A stretch of DNA of 64,000 nt from Viscum album. Lineage: Eukaryota; Streptophyta; Magnoliopsida; Santalales; Viscaceae. The stretch spans positions 2,121,660,024-2,121,724,023 of the forward strand of contig OY728122.1 in the NCBI GenBank assembly GCA_963277665.1. The letters run 5' to 3'. The notes beneath the pieces are model-generated. The model made no database searches. It worked only from the letters and a program-made list of their open reading frames with translations, and was not told the DNA's origin. Made by a program: the position numbers and the translations under genes. Within the stretch, counting starts at the first letter, position 1, and each line of letters opens with the position of its first letter. Positions 1 to 15,000 of the stretch are shown here, piece after piece.

Positions 1-3000
1 AAATATTAAAAAAACCATAAATTTAAAATTAAATGGAACCAGATTTGATAAATGTATTCTACCAGTATCCAAAAAGGTATCCCTCTATCTCTTCCCCTCA
101 TGATCCTTAATGAATTTTGGATAAATTTCTTGACTTCAGTATGATTCAAAAAATAATCTACGAAAGAATTATTTTATAATTTTATTGAATGCGTCAAGAA
201 ACCAACTCTCAATTTATTTTTAGTGGTTGTAGTGATAGACACATTTATAAAAACTGGTTTTTAGTGGTTATCCATGAAACCCCATTATCAAGGATTATTA
301 CTTATTATATAATGATAATTTAGATCTCTAGAAATTGATGGTAGTGTACACATAACAAGTCACACTCAAATTATAGGGATCTAACAATATTCCTCAAATA
401 GTCTCTAGAGAAAAAATCCCCCTCGTCATTAGTGGTATAGAGCACCCATGAAAATAAAAAATAAGCCTATTTTAAATGAATTACATTTAAAGAACACTCT
501 CAATACTCCATATTAAATTCGAACATGAATGAGTAGGAGGAATTGTAAAAAGAGTAAAAGAGAGTGTGATAATGAAACAAAATATAAAAAAAGTTTTATA
601 AAATGATATTCAAGTAATACAAACAAATCCATGAATATTGGGGGTGTATTTATATCCTAAAACATCCTTACAAATATTCTATAACACCTGAGGGTCTATA
701 TGATCCCTTGAAAAACGAAATAAGGATCCTAGTACACCATATATGGCTATTTAAATTATTATTTATACACTTACATAGTGCTTATGGTTTCCTCCGACTA
801 GCTGATGGAACTACAACATATCTCTTTTTTTTAAATCACACCAGATCACTAATGTTGTGTCACTTGCTCTATCATTGAACCTGGATAGAATAAGGGATCT
901 ATGTTGACACAACTGATCATATGGAATCGTACACCGGGAATCCACTGGTACCTATAGATATAGAGAACAAATAATTTCATAAATAATACTCTTAGGTACC
1001 TTTCTTTGTCTGGGGAGATTTCAGTAAATTTTAGAAATCATTAACAATAGAATTATTTAAAATAAAAATGTTACCAACACAATTGTTTTTATCAATATAA
1101 CCACCTAAGTGAGGGATGTACAACACGTTTTTGTAATTTCCCCATGTTTAAACCAATAAACTATAAATAGTATGTATTTTATGAATATCTTATTTCAACC
1201 ATGATGACTAGTTGTTTAATAATTTATAAAATATTCTACCTAAATGACTATTATATCCCAAATATATAACACCTATGTAATAGAAATGTGCTTCTAGTAA
1301 AAATTATTGTCTTTCTTTTGGTAGAATGTTTTTTTTATATTAGACTCGAATAGTCTCTCTTGAAATTGATAATTTCCAAGATAGGAAATGATAAAAAAAT
1401 GTCCAAACACTATTTTCAATTAATAAAGCACTAAAAATAAACTCTCTATAAAAAATTACCTCTACAATATTTGGGTATTTATAAAACAGGAAATTGAAAA
1501 TCATAACATCTATTTTATTCCTATTATAATTTAATATATAACATCACTAGAAAATCATTAAACTATATAAATAGAATATTTTTTGAAATTACATATTTGG
1601 TCATGGAATCTCTTTTAATTTTAAGAGACTAATAATTAAATTTTCGAGAAGTCAATTCATTTACAAGTGAGGGTTGGTGGAAAATTTTACAAACCATGAT
1701 TTGAAAATATATTTTCGTTAAAAAAATATTTTTATATTTCTCTGGATTCACATGAATCACCAAAATAATACGATCTATGAATTTTTATATAGATTTAATA
1801 AAAAAATTAATATAAATTATTCTTCTAGTAAATAAAAATATTTCAATGAATTATAAATTATTAATAAAAATTAATTATAAACACCTTATGTTTTAAATGG
1901 GAATTATTCTATAAAATTAGTTTTTCATAATAAAGTTTATTATCATCCAAAAATTAAATTTATAAATTATAGATTTTCTACTTATAAAATCTATTAATGT
2001 ATTTATGTTATCATATCATAAATAGATGAAGACAAATTTATATAATTTTTAAGAAATCAATGATTTTAGGTGAATGATTTAAATCTTAGTTTTCACTAAA
2101 ATTGAAAATTTATTGACATATCAATTTATAAGTCTGTACTAGAAGTTTTTAAAGACATAAAATTTATTTATTAGTTATTTAATTATTATAACTAAGTATT
2201 TTTAAATATCATATGGAAATTAGAAAACCTATGATCAACAATTTTGAAAATTTGTAGCATTATTTTCCAATTTAAAAACCAAATTCAGTCCTGTCATTAA
2301 TTAAACATTTTAAGGGTAATAACCAAATATGAATTTATTTATAAATCTAAAAATTATAAATTTATGTATAATATATTAATTTATTTCAGGAATAAAAATG
2401 AAATTTTAAAATTTAGACAATATAAATATTTTAAACACATGAAACTAATTTTAAAAAATGGGATTTCTTTTCCAATATTAAAATTAATGTTTCGAAGACC
2501 ATTTAATCTTATTGGATAATATTATATTCATATAATATATTTACATTTTATTATTATGTAACCAGTTCAATTTCACATATAGAAATAAATATTTTCATTG
2601 GTAAATTGTATTTACCATTGTAAAATTTTTATTTTTCAAAGAATGATTCATTTATCAATTGTATATATTACACAAATGTTAATAGGAAAATTTTTATTTT
2701 AGACACTAATATGTTTTTTAAATATATATATATAAATTAATTAAAAAAATCATTAATGTTTTAATTGAAATTTAATAACAATAATAACACTCAATTATTC
2801 AAATTATATTTCCTATAATGAATTTCTAACACATAATATGTTTAATTTAAAATCTAATTTTACAATAATTTTAAGTTTTATTTGAATAGATTTTTTCAAA
2901 ATTTATAATTATCATACTTTAATTTCATTAATAAGGGTAATCATTAATATTTAGTGATAAAAAAATTACTATGTTAAAATATTAATAAAGATTTATAATT

Positions 3001-6000
3001 TTTAATCTAACATTTCTTGAATCTAACTAAATACAATTTATACATAGACCATGAAGAATAAATTTTATAGGTTATATATTCATACATAAGTCTATAAAAA
3101 ATAATTCCCCACCAAAATAACCTAAAACTAATTAAATTCCATTCATACCCAAAATATAACCACCTTTTCAAATGATTTGCACCATTTTCACTAATACAAG
3201 GTGCTCACAAGAAACCCTTTTCATGCTGGCCCCAAGTTCAAAATTTATAATAAAACCTTCTGAATTTAATATATTATAGATACACTCTACAGTTTTTAAA
3301 GAATATAGACTCAATAATTCACCCCATATCACTCATATATGGTGTATTCTTCAAGAGATGAACTGAATTATCAACATATGTATTACTTACCATTTAACAT
3401 CATTTCATTTTCCATAAAATACACCAACCTCTGAAGGAATTATAACCATATATATATATAATAATATAAGTACAAATAGTATAATTAAATGATACTATAT
3501 TTTTGGTATAAGTATAACATATTTCCTTCCCATTCAATTTAATAATTCAAAAAGTTTCCCTTTCAATTATATGGACTAATACCTCCACAAATGACACTTT
3601 TATGTGTTCATCAAAACAATTTATGTATGGTTATATAAATGGGTTTGGTGAATAAATATGTTCCTAATTTAAGGATTTATATTCAGAAAATATAAATTAT
3701 TAATTCTATAATTACTAATAGATATAAAACATCATTGTAAATCTAACTTGCTAAAATGAACATATTAAGAGGAATTGATTTTTATTTATAAGTGAAAAAA
3801 TTATTTTCCTTTAACTTCTCCATATAACTGTTATCAAATCTTAATTTTCACATATTTAAAAAAAATATTAATGTCTGCTTTCTTTTTTGATAATGATATT
3901 ATAACGAAATTATTTTCTTCTTAGACATTTTCAAACATAGATAATATCTTGTTTCGATGGTGTATGTTTTACAACCAACATGGAATATTATATAAATTTA
4001 TATATAATTCATATTTAAAAACATAATATTGGATAATAATTATTAAAAATTGATTTTTTTGGGTTCTATAATGGTAATATAAACAAATAAAAAATTAAAT
4101 ATGACAACACTTCCCATTGGATGTAATTACAGAAACAAGATCCTCATTGGCTTCTACATTAATAATTATAAGTATAATGCATATGAAATAAATTTATAAA
4201 ATTGAAAATAATTATAAAAAATATCTTCATGTTACTTTTGTTATCTTGAAATTATTATATTTTTTATAATAATTAATAATAACAATATGATTTTGAAACC
4301 TGTTCAATGAAATGCAGACAACTCACACAAAATATAGAAAATTTATAATAACTAAATAATAAACATGAAAGAAAAACTATAAATTATGTTAATAAATTAT
4401 TAAATTTTTGTAAAATGTTCTTAATTAGGTTATTCTGATATTTTTTTTTGTTATATAGGATCTTACAATGTATTCAACTAGGCAAGAAAAAAATATAAGT
4501 GTTAATCATCTAAAATTATCACCCCTTGATACATATTTCTTATTAATTTTTTTTTCAATGAAATGGTTTACCAACATAAAATTTAATATTTTATTATCAT
4601 TATGATATAATTTTAAATTTTAATTAATATTTCATTTCATTTGATACTTTTCAGCGATTTTATGGTTATAAGTCTTTTATAGACTAAATTTTTGATTCAT
4701 TGGGTGATATTATTTCCTACAAGAATATAATATTATTGTTTTATTTCATCATACTATTTCCCAATTTAATAAAAAATTTAATATGTCTCTCAAGGGAGAA
4801 TACTTCACATTATCAATAAATATTTTTTTGATAAAATGTTTTCCAAATTAAAAGAATATTGTCAGAATGAATGTGTGCCATCCTTACTAGAAAATGTTTC
4901 CATCCATGATCATGTTTGTCTTATCAATTGTGTTTTATTTAATAGTATACAAACACTTTTACCTCTATTAGTCCTCATACTTTCATTTAACACATTTATT
5001 ATATGAAATTATGATAAAATTATTTCATTGTGTGGTTTTTATTGAAATGACCAAAAATGAATAATAAAAGAATTTATTTTTATTATTTATGATATCATAT
5101 TTACTATAAACATTTTTTAAAAGACAATTTAAATAAAAATGATTATAATAATTTTTAAGGGAAACTAATTTCCTTTCAAAAATGTTTGGGAGTATAATTT
5201 TCACACCAACAATTTTGATAATGTTTTAATGGTTTGATAAAATTTTAATATCTATTTTTCTACAAGTTTTATCTTGGATGATGTGATGTTTTCATCATAC
5301 TCTATATTTTTTTATGATAAAATTTTTTATAGATGAAGTGAAATGATTTTTTTTGATCTCTTATGTTTAAACTATTTTTTATTATTTTAAAAAACTATTT
5401 AATTTATATTTGTTCTTTAAAAATTAATTACAATTAATTTTAAGTGCTACACGTTTTTATTATTGATGATTGGTGGGTCCTATATAACCCACAATTCATT
5501 GTGTTATGTTTTATCACATTCTATTTTCATGTATGGACATATTTTACTTCTAGACATAAGGTTGGAAGTAATGAGTTTCCTCACATTTTCATGCATGTAC
5601 ATAGTGTTTTTTCACACATGAATGGGATAATGAGTTTTCATTCAATGATTTTTATGTGATAATTATAGTTTACTCCCGGATTATATTATGTTATTCCTTA
5701 TGAAAAGATTTACCCAATATGTGTTATTTGGTATAAATATCTTGTTATCCCTTGTGATTAACACATGTATATATTGATATCACCAAACATATTTGATTTA
5801 TATTTTTTATAACTATCGTTATTGAGAATATGAGGTCAACCCCCTCTTATTAATCCATTACCCTAGGTTATGATTTTAATAATAGAAGGAAATATCTTGA
5901 ATTGTATCTCATATTGTGAAATGGTGGGAGATGTTAAAATCATGTAATCAATTATTATGTAACATAAAAGTTTGAACCAATTTCCATCAGTTGTAAAAGA

Positions 6001-9000
6001 AATGAGTTATGATTGTTATTATTTTATCCTAATTATATACTACTGTAATCCAAAATTGAAATTAAAGTGTATTATAATGTTCTATTTTAATTATTTCAGG
6101 ATTATTTCATATATACTTTTATGGGATTTTATTGGGTTAATATGAAAATTAAATCTAATTTTTTCTTCTAAATACACAAAAATAGAATAAAAATTAATAA
6201 TGTCTTGCAAACCTATCAAGAAATAAAAGATCCATCATGGTCTTAATGATAGAAATTTTTTAATTTCTTGGGAAACAGATTGATGCTTTAGTGTGATTTA
6301 ACAACATATTTTAGTCATTATGGCTTACTAGGTAGAAATAATAGTGTAGATAAGTGCAGATATCACAACTTTTAGACTATCTCTAGGTTATGTAAAAGAA
6401 GATAAAATTATACATAAGGGTATTTATAAAATGAAAAGTAGGAAGTGGTAAACAGAAAAATTTTAAATATAACATGTAATAGTATAAATGTGTGATACTA
6501 TATTGTTATTTTTGTGACAAATAATGAAATATAATAATCAATGAATCTTATGTATCGAATGAAAATTTCGAATTTGAAAAGGAAAGGATCTACACTATGA
6601 TACATAAATGTAATGTAGAGGATATAAAATGGAATACCAATTAAATGAATTTTAGTAGATAAATTTTTATAAGTATATATGATGGAGGAAAATATGAGGA
6701 TATAACACTATAACTCATGGTTTAAATAATCAGATGATTTGATGATCAATTATTAACTTTAACAATAATGAAGATGAGAAATTATTTGTAAGGAAAAACT
6801 GTGATAATAGTTTCTAATAAAAAAAATGAAAGAACAAATTCTGAATGAGTATAATTAATAAATATTAACAAATTTTTGTTCTATGAGTTGAGTTAAATCC
6901 ACATAATGAATATACTTCCAGACCACTATGAGTTGTACAACGAGTATCATGGGTCATTATAAGGACCAGATAGAAGATTCCATGTAAAAAGCATGTTATT
7001 ATAGGAAAATTAAGATCCCCTAACCCCACCATGAAGGATGTGGTTCACAAGGTTTTTTTTTTCATGCGGATGAGGAGATAAAATATATTTTTATATCTTC
7101 TATAACTTTTTATATTGAAGATAGCATATTTCTTTACAAGGATTAAATGAGAAAGAAGGGACGTAAGATATTATTGACTCAATTAAATTAGAAGATAATT
7201 ATATTGAGACTGAGGGAATATTAAAATATTAAAATATGAAATATTATTCATTTTATTCTATGAATATTTTATTTAATAGGATAATATAAGAAAAAATTAA
7301 TTGATAATATGAAACAAAACCCCTTATGATAACTCTTATTATCATTGAGATAGAATCTGATAAAGAAATGAAGAGTAAAATGAATGTGGGATAGAAAAAG
7401 GAATATGAAGAAACTAAATGATATTTCAATATCAGTAAATAAGATTTATATTATAGATGATAGTAATATAAATTAATCCCAACACAATGAGTATTATGTC
7501 AAGGAACTTGAAGAGGTGATATATAGGAATAATTTTCTACTCAATGATATAGTTGTATTAAATAGGAAGAAAGTGATAAAAATAATGATATTCCAAAAAC
7601 AAAAACTATTATTTTGTGGTATTTTATGTTCATAAGTTATAGTTTTAGGGGACTTTTAGAGACTTTCATACTTATTGTTATAAATAATTTTATCCATACT
7701 ATGAATGAATCTAATTAAAAAAGTTAATTCAATCATTTGATATAGTGATTTCCAAATGGAGATAGGTGATCATATTTTAGAGTGAGTTCATGTGTTTCAA
7801 TGAACACTAATAGGTTCTAATATAATTAACCATTTGGGAGACTTCAAACTAGGGTGATACAATATAAGTAGAATGTAAGGTGATAGTAATGTTTGTTGAA
7901 GAGATGGATTCTTTTAATTTATTATTCTACATATAGAATATATTCATCTTATATATCACCCTATCTTCAAAAGGAGTAGTCCCCCACATTGGGTTTGATC
8001 CTTGTATTATCCTCCTATGATTGTTAGTTTTTTCAATTTGTCATATATTTGAAATTGTGAGAATTTATATACAGATGAAATAAATACATCAGCCTTTCAC
8101 GATGGATAATTTATTATATGAATAAATTAAAAAAATTGGTTACCATATATTAATTCATACCAGATCAGTGATACACGATCATATACATGATAATAACAAT
8201 CATAATCATAGAAATTGTAGGTTCTATCTGATTTACAAAAGTATGATTGATGTTATTGAGGGGGAACATGAATTATTTCAATTGTCAATTGTTCTATCAT
8301 TCGACTGTATGTATTGTCACATTTGAAAATTTTAGAAGGTTATTATACATCTCACTCAACTTGAAGAATTTAATGATCCTTATTTGGTGGGTTCTAATAA
8401 TGTTTTGAATGTATATATAATGAAATTTGTGGAAAAACATAGTTTATAATTTGATGGAAAATAATTAATGAAATTCTTATTTACTTATTTATCATTTCTA
8501 CTATAGGAATAAGACTCAAAAATGAAAAAATGATGATTCGTTAGATGGGAATTTTAAAGGAACTATCTATGTGAAAATGTGCAATCAATTGATTTTTAGG
8601 GAAATGTATAATAATTTTATTATTATTTATTATTATAATATTGATTATTAATTCACAATGTAAATGAAATTATCATTAGCAGTACATTTTTTTAACACTA
8701 TAGTAATACACCTTTAAAAAAATTCATTAAATAATATATTTAAAAAATATTTAATGAAATTGTTTCTTTCTTATAGGAATAATAGGACTTATATATTTAT
8801 GAATAATATATTACACTAGTCAAATAGATGAGGAATTCACATATTCTAAATATAAAATACCATTATGAGAAGAAATTAAATTCCTCTAATGTTCTAAAGA
8901 TCATTTTTGTGATAGATTAATTACACCTATATTATAATGAGAATGGGAAGAGAGATGAAAATAAATAATGATTCCTGAACAATATTTCAACAAATTACAT

Positions 9001-12000
9001 ATGTCTACAATGTAAATAAAATGGTATGCTTCATATAATGTTATTTATATTTTTATAAATTGGGTATATTTCTATTGATGATTCAAGGTATAAAATTATT
9101 ACAATTGAGTATGTTGTTAATGGATAATAATTTCTCAAAAAGAAATGAGTATGCTCGTTAATGTTGATATTGGAATAATTAGGCTCCCAATCATAAAAAT
9201 AATGAGAAAGGTGAAAGATGATGAATAATTATATTGTTGTGCTATTATAAAATATGGCTGTGAATCTAGAAAACACATATCCCTATTAGAACATTTTTTT
9301 TAAAATGTCAAAGAAATATATTACCAAGATAATTAATTTAGTTTTTAGGAGGATGAATAAACATACACAAAACATATGATGAAAGATGATATTGTGGAAT
9401 ATTTTAAGAGAAACACCCATCTAATCAATATTTTTTTCCAATGATAGAACATAAGGATATTAATCAATTTATAAAATCAAATAAAACAACTATGAAATGA
9501 ATATTCTCAAAGAGTGACTTGTATGAAAAGTTAAGTTAAAGAATGAATGTTATGCATAATTTCCTAAATAAGAAAAAAATGAAGTAAATACCAATCATAG
9601 TGTATTAATGAAAAAAAACATGTGGATAATTATATAGGTTTATTGAAAATCAATAATTGTTAAGCACAAGTCCAATCATGATACTATGAAAAATATAATA
9701 ATAAATTGCTTATATGGAGTTCTAAACCATTCAAATGTTACCTATTTTTTTAACAACAATGTTGAGGTCCTAAAACATTAGTAGAGTTTGATGGGATATG
9801 GAATTTTTTTACAAATGCACCAATATATTAATTGGTTTTATAGGATACGTGGGTAGTTAATATTATCCCAATATGAGACAAAATGATGTTCACAATGTTA
9901 TTAGACAGAAACCAAATTTTTATGTTCTAGATTCATAGTATTATAGAAATCAAAATTCAATGGTTATTATTTGTGATGTGGATCCTTTATACATAATTCC
10001 TTATGTTTACATGATAACATGTCACTTACATAGCGTATGAATGATTATAAGTTAATTAAAACTCGAAGGATATAAAAATCTACTAGATGAGGATAATCAA
10101 TGAACGAATCATAAGATATAAATTATTATTAAGAATGATATTTAAAAAACATAAAAATAATATATCTTCAAATATATTTGAGTAAATATAACAGTTCTAT
10201 ATTATTTTATATAATTATGTTCACTAGGATAGATAATTGATGACACGACTTCTAGTAAATATTTGATATGATTATAGAGATAAAAAATTATGAAAAGAGA
10301 ATGAATACTTCTTCATATTTGTGAATGAATTTTGAGTGTATTTTTAATAATATATATGGGATAAATATTTTCACAGGAAAAAAATAAGAAGATGAAAATC
10401 TTGAATAAAATTGTTGGAGAAGAAAAAATATAGTTAATGTATGAAATATAGACATAAAAAATCACATTATGAATCTGAAATTCATAAAAGGTATTATTTT
10501 AAATAAAAAATTAGTGATCTAGGGAAAAAATTTGGGAGTATCATAGAGGATGATGATAATGTAAAATACTATTAAATAGTTATTTTCTATAATTTATTTT
10601 TTATAAGTATATTGAAACATGAACCTGGGTATGAAATTTCATTTATAAATAATGAAAAAAAGTACATCTCTCACATGAATTTAGTTGTCAAATGAAAGAT
10701 GATCTCTATAATAATGACGAAACATGATAAGAAATTAGGATCATAAAGAATTAGAAATTCTAAATATATATCTTGAAATAAAATAGTACTACGCTTGTAA
10801 TGAAATTCATAACCTTAATTCTCTCACTAAGGATATGTAATGTTTCACTATATTTCTAACTATATATTAATTTTATTTAAATTATTGGGAAGGTGAAACA
10901 TGTAGGGGAGATTAAAATGTTATGATAGGAATTCAATATGGTATGTTATATATAATGGATTACTTTTTGACTCTTTTATTGATCCCATATAGTTTTATTC
11001 ATATTCATTATTATTGATACTTACATGATATTGATGTGTGATTCAAATATGGAATAACAAAAATAATATTATTGAAGAATAATAACATGCATAATTTTGA
11101 ATAATGAAATATTGATATTAATAGATAAGATTTCAAAAGTTTGTGTGTAACTATTATAAAAGAATATATATTAAAATACACATCTTGGATGAGGATCCAT
11201 TAGTGTTTTGGAGATCAATTAAAATTCCTGAAAAACTATGGTTGAATCACTGATTTATATAGAGAATTTATAATGGTGTATCTATAAATAACATGTTTTA
11301 TAAAATCTTAGAAATTATCATAATTGAGAAAAAAAGTATATTAAATTTAATGTATGATATATGCCAAAAATATTTTATTATTTGATTAAGTTTGTTCTAG
11401 GAGTTACATAATATTATTTTATAATAGAATTATGACGAACACTTATGGAAAATCAACTAGACAATGCTAAACCATTTCAACCATTTGTGATGATATTCCA
11501 TCATAAATACTATCATACAAGGTCAATAATGGGATCCATCTAGGAGAAGAAATGTTGTGTTCCACCATGGGTTGTAACTATGATATGGTGATTTGGGAAG
11601 CACATGGGAGAAGATACCATATAGGGTGGTATTTCAGACATGTTGTCTTAGGAGGCCATATCATATATTTTCATGATGAAATATATTTTTATTAGAAATA
11701 ATTATGGGTTATATCAGATAATTATTATATATGGGAATCACACAACTTAATAAGAATTATCACATAAAACATCCATTCCATAGGGGTCTATATGATTATG
11801 TACAAATCATTCATCATCATATAACTCAATTTGTATCACATCAAACTGGTAGTTGGTTGATATAATTTTAGAGAATTTTTGCATCTCATACTTTTTTGTG
11901 AATTTGATAGTATTATGATACACTCTTTTTTAGATATGAAAGAATGTCCATGAAATTGAAGGATTAATATTATGGTTGATGTATGGAAACTGAAAAATAT

Positions 12001-15000
12001 GGAATCTCATAAGGCTGAGACCAAAAGGATAAATCATAACAATATTCACATTAAACATATCAATATGTCTATAGAGTTTATGAATGTCACAATAGTGTTT
12101 TTTCCTATATACTTTAATGTTTGAAAATGCACAATACGGTATAAAATCATTATAATGACTATGTAATTTGATTTTTCTAAAAAAATAGGAAACATAAACA
12201 ACTCAATCATATCTAATAGAATATTTCAAAAAAATAAATGTCACCATCGTGATTATCCAGATAGTTTCTAGTGTTATTGGAGAGATCCCCAACCAATATT
12301 TTAATATGTATAAGTACATCTATATATGGATGATATGGTGGATTTTTTGAAATTATTATATCCTACAATGGATGATAGTTTGTATTTTATAAAATCAATG
12401 ATAGTTCCTTCATGTATTAACAAATTTATATAAATAATTGAATAAAATATATTCGAGGGGAGTTTTAAAAATAAATTATTTTGTCAAATGAAAAATGGAT
12501 TTTGAAAAATTTGGATTTTTTAATATTCAAAATATGATATACATATTTTATAGTAAATAAAAAAAATATGAAGGAGTAAGGAGATAACTCATGAAACATT
12601 ACTCCTTCCTTATATATATATATTCATATTCTTCTTATTGATGAATCAGTGTAATGGAAGTAACATATTATTTCTTGTCTTAAAATCCTTTGTTAACAAA
12701 ATATATTGAATAAGAGAATCAATATTCCACCTAAAGTGCATAATTGGTGTGTTGAATCCAATGAAGAAGAAATAGTTCCATTTCGAAGAATTGAAGTGAA
12801 AGATAAGAGTAATATATATAGTGTTTTGAATTCATATATTATTTTATGTTCACTAATGTTTAAATAATTTTAAGAGTTTCTTATGCAATAAATATTAGGT
12901 ACACTATACTCATGTATGTTTTTTGAAATGGTGTGTGTAAAATGATTAACATAGAAGTTAAGGAATATTTAAATTTTGGATGAGAAAATAAAAAAGATTT
13001 CATTGTTGTCACCCTATATTGGTGATGTAAAATAGATAAATATTTACTGACATTCTATTTTCCTAATAATCATAGAATAAAATAAAAAAATTGAATAACA
13101 AAAAAATCATCAAGATAAGTATACAATTTAATTACAACCTTATAGATTTCATACCAAAATTTATTGATGTCAGGAAGAACGGTAAAAACACCGTGGTAAT
13201 TAAAAATTTTAATGATACATGATTTACTATCAAGATACTTGAAATAAGAGTATTAGATATTCCATTATCATTTTTAATAAAATATAGATACTAGGGGATT
13301 CTAAGGTCTTCATAAAATTGAGATAAATAAAATATTACACTTTAATTTTTAATGAAGATCCTTTTAAATATAATATTCCCTATTTGTTTGTGTATTTGGA
13401 AGTTTTTATTTTGAAATAAAGGTTAAAATATATAATATTATATCCTCTAATATGACCATTAAATTAGGTATATATGAAAGGGATAAAAATATTTTACAAA
13501 CGAATACCCCAATTCACTTCCTAATAGTGCTGAACATATCCAAACAGTTATATAAATTAGCATCAAATCACTATTCACTACTATTTGGATTCGATGTTTT
13601 TTTAGTTTTTCTTTCTTGATGGATTTGGGTCACATTAACAATTTATAATGATTTTATGATATTCTGAAGATACAATAATTTTAAATCATAATTCAATATT
13701 TTCTAATAACATTATGAACGTCAAAATGAAAATGATGATTATATTAAAAAATTAAGGCCTCTTATATCCAATGGAATAAGGTTCCAGGTCTCTATAATGT
13801 GATGGTAAATAAATATTATCTGATGTTAATTTATATAAAATGATAGTTAAATGTATGAATTAGCTTACAAAAAATCATTCTTCCATACATGAATCATGAA
13901 ATTCATGCTATCTTGTTTCATCTTACCATTATGATGAAAAATATCATTAATGGGAGGTAATCACTAGTTTGAGATAACACATGTCAAGAAATTTTCCAAA
14001 ATACACATTAAAAAATATCTTACATACTATTCAAAAAAATATAGTTTCTATATTTTTTTGTGACTTGAAATATTATAGGAAGACTTAGTAACATCCTATA
14101 TAATATTGATATAAATAATTTTCATATAATAATGAGTTATAATTTATAGATTTATTATCATTATAATGATATTACAAAATATTTCATTCAAAAGGAAAAT
14201 GTTTTATTTCTAACTAAATTGAAATTTTATGTATTTAAAATTTTTATTAAAAATAAAATTATATAAATTATATAAATTTAAATTTTAAAATAAAATTTCC
14301 TTTTTATATTCAGAATATCAATTTCATCTTATTGTGAGATTTATATTATTTCATGAATTTATTAAATTTTTAATTAATAATGGAAAATTTATATTATTAT
14401 TGTAAAATGTATTTTATTAGCATGTATAAAAAAATTAAAAGTCTATTTCATATTATTTTTAATGTTTTTGTACTAAAATTTTATTTAAATTAATCTAATT
14501 ACGGTTTTTAAAATGAACATTATACTTTAATTTAATATAAAATACTTTTAAAATAAAAATAATAATTTTGTGTGAAAAAACAGTTTTTCATTGGGTTTTG
14601 ATGGTTTAATTTTAAATTAAATTCTACCAATTCTGTATTATTATTTTTTAAAAATAGATTACATATTTGAATATTTTTTCCCAAATTATGTAATTCGGTC
14701 CCTTTTGATTTTGGTATATATTATTAGTGACCTTTGTAATTTTCGTGTCGACGATTAAGGGAAAATTGTGTAACTAATGATAATAAGTAAATGATAATGA
14801 CTTTAAAATTACCCTATGAATTCCCAAAAAAAATATTTATATAAGTTAATTTCATTTGTACTCAAAAATTTCATGGTTATATTAAACTATTTGTCCATTA
14901 AAATTGATTATAACCATTTTAATATTTTATTTAGAGAATAGTAAAAAATATCACTCACTTGGTTTTAATAAATATTATATTTTTAGAAAATAGATTAATA

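Noticed and set aside
5444..5659. 71-codon frame in the AT-rich flank
   Set aside because: Hydrophobic, Phe/His/Ile-rich translation typical of AT-rich noise. No family signature and no gene structure around it.
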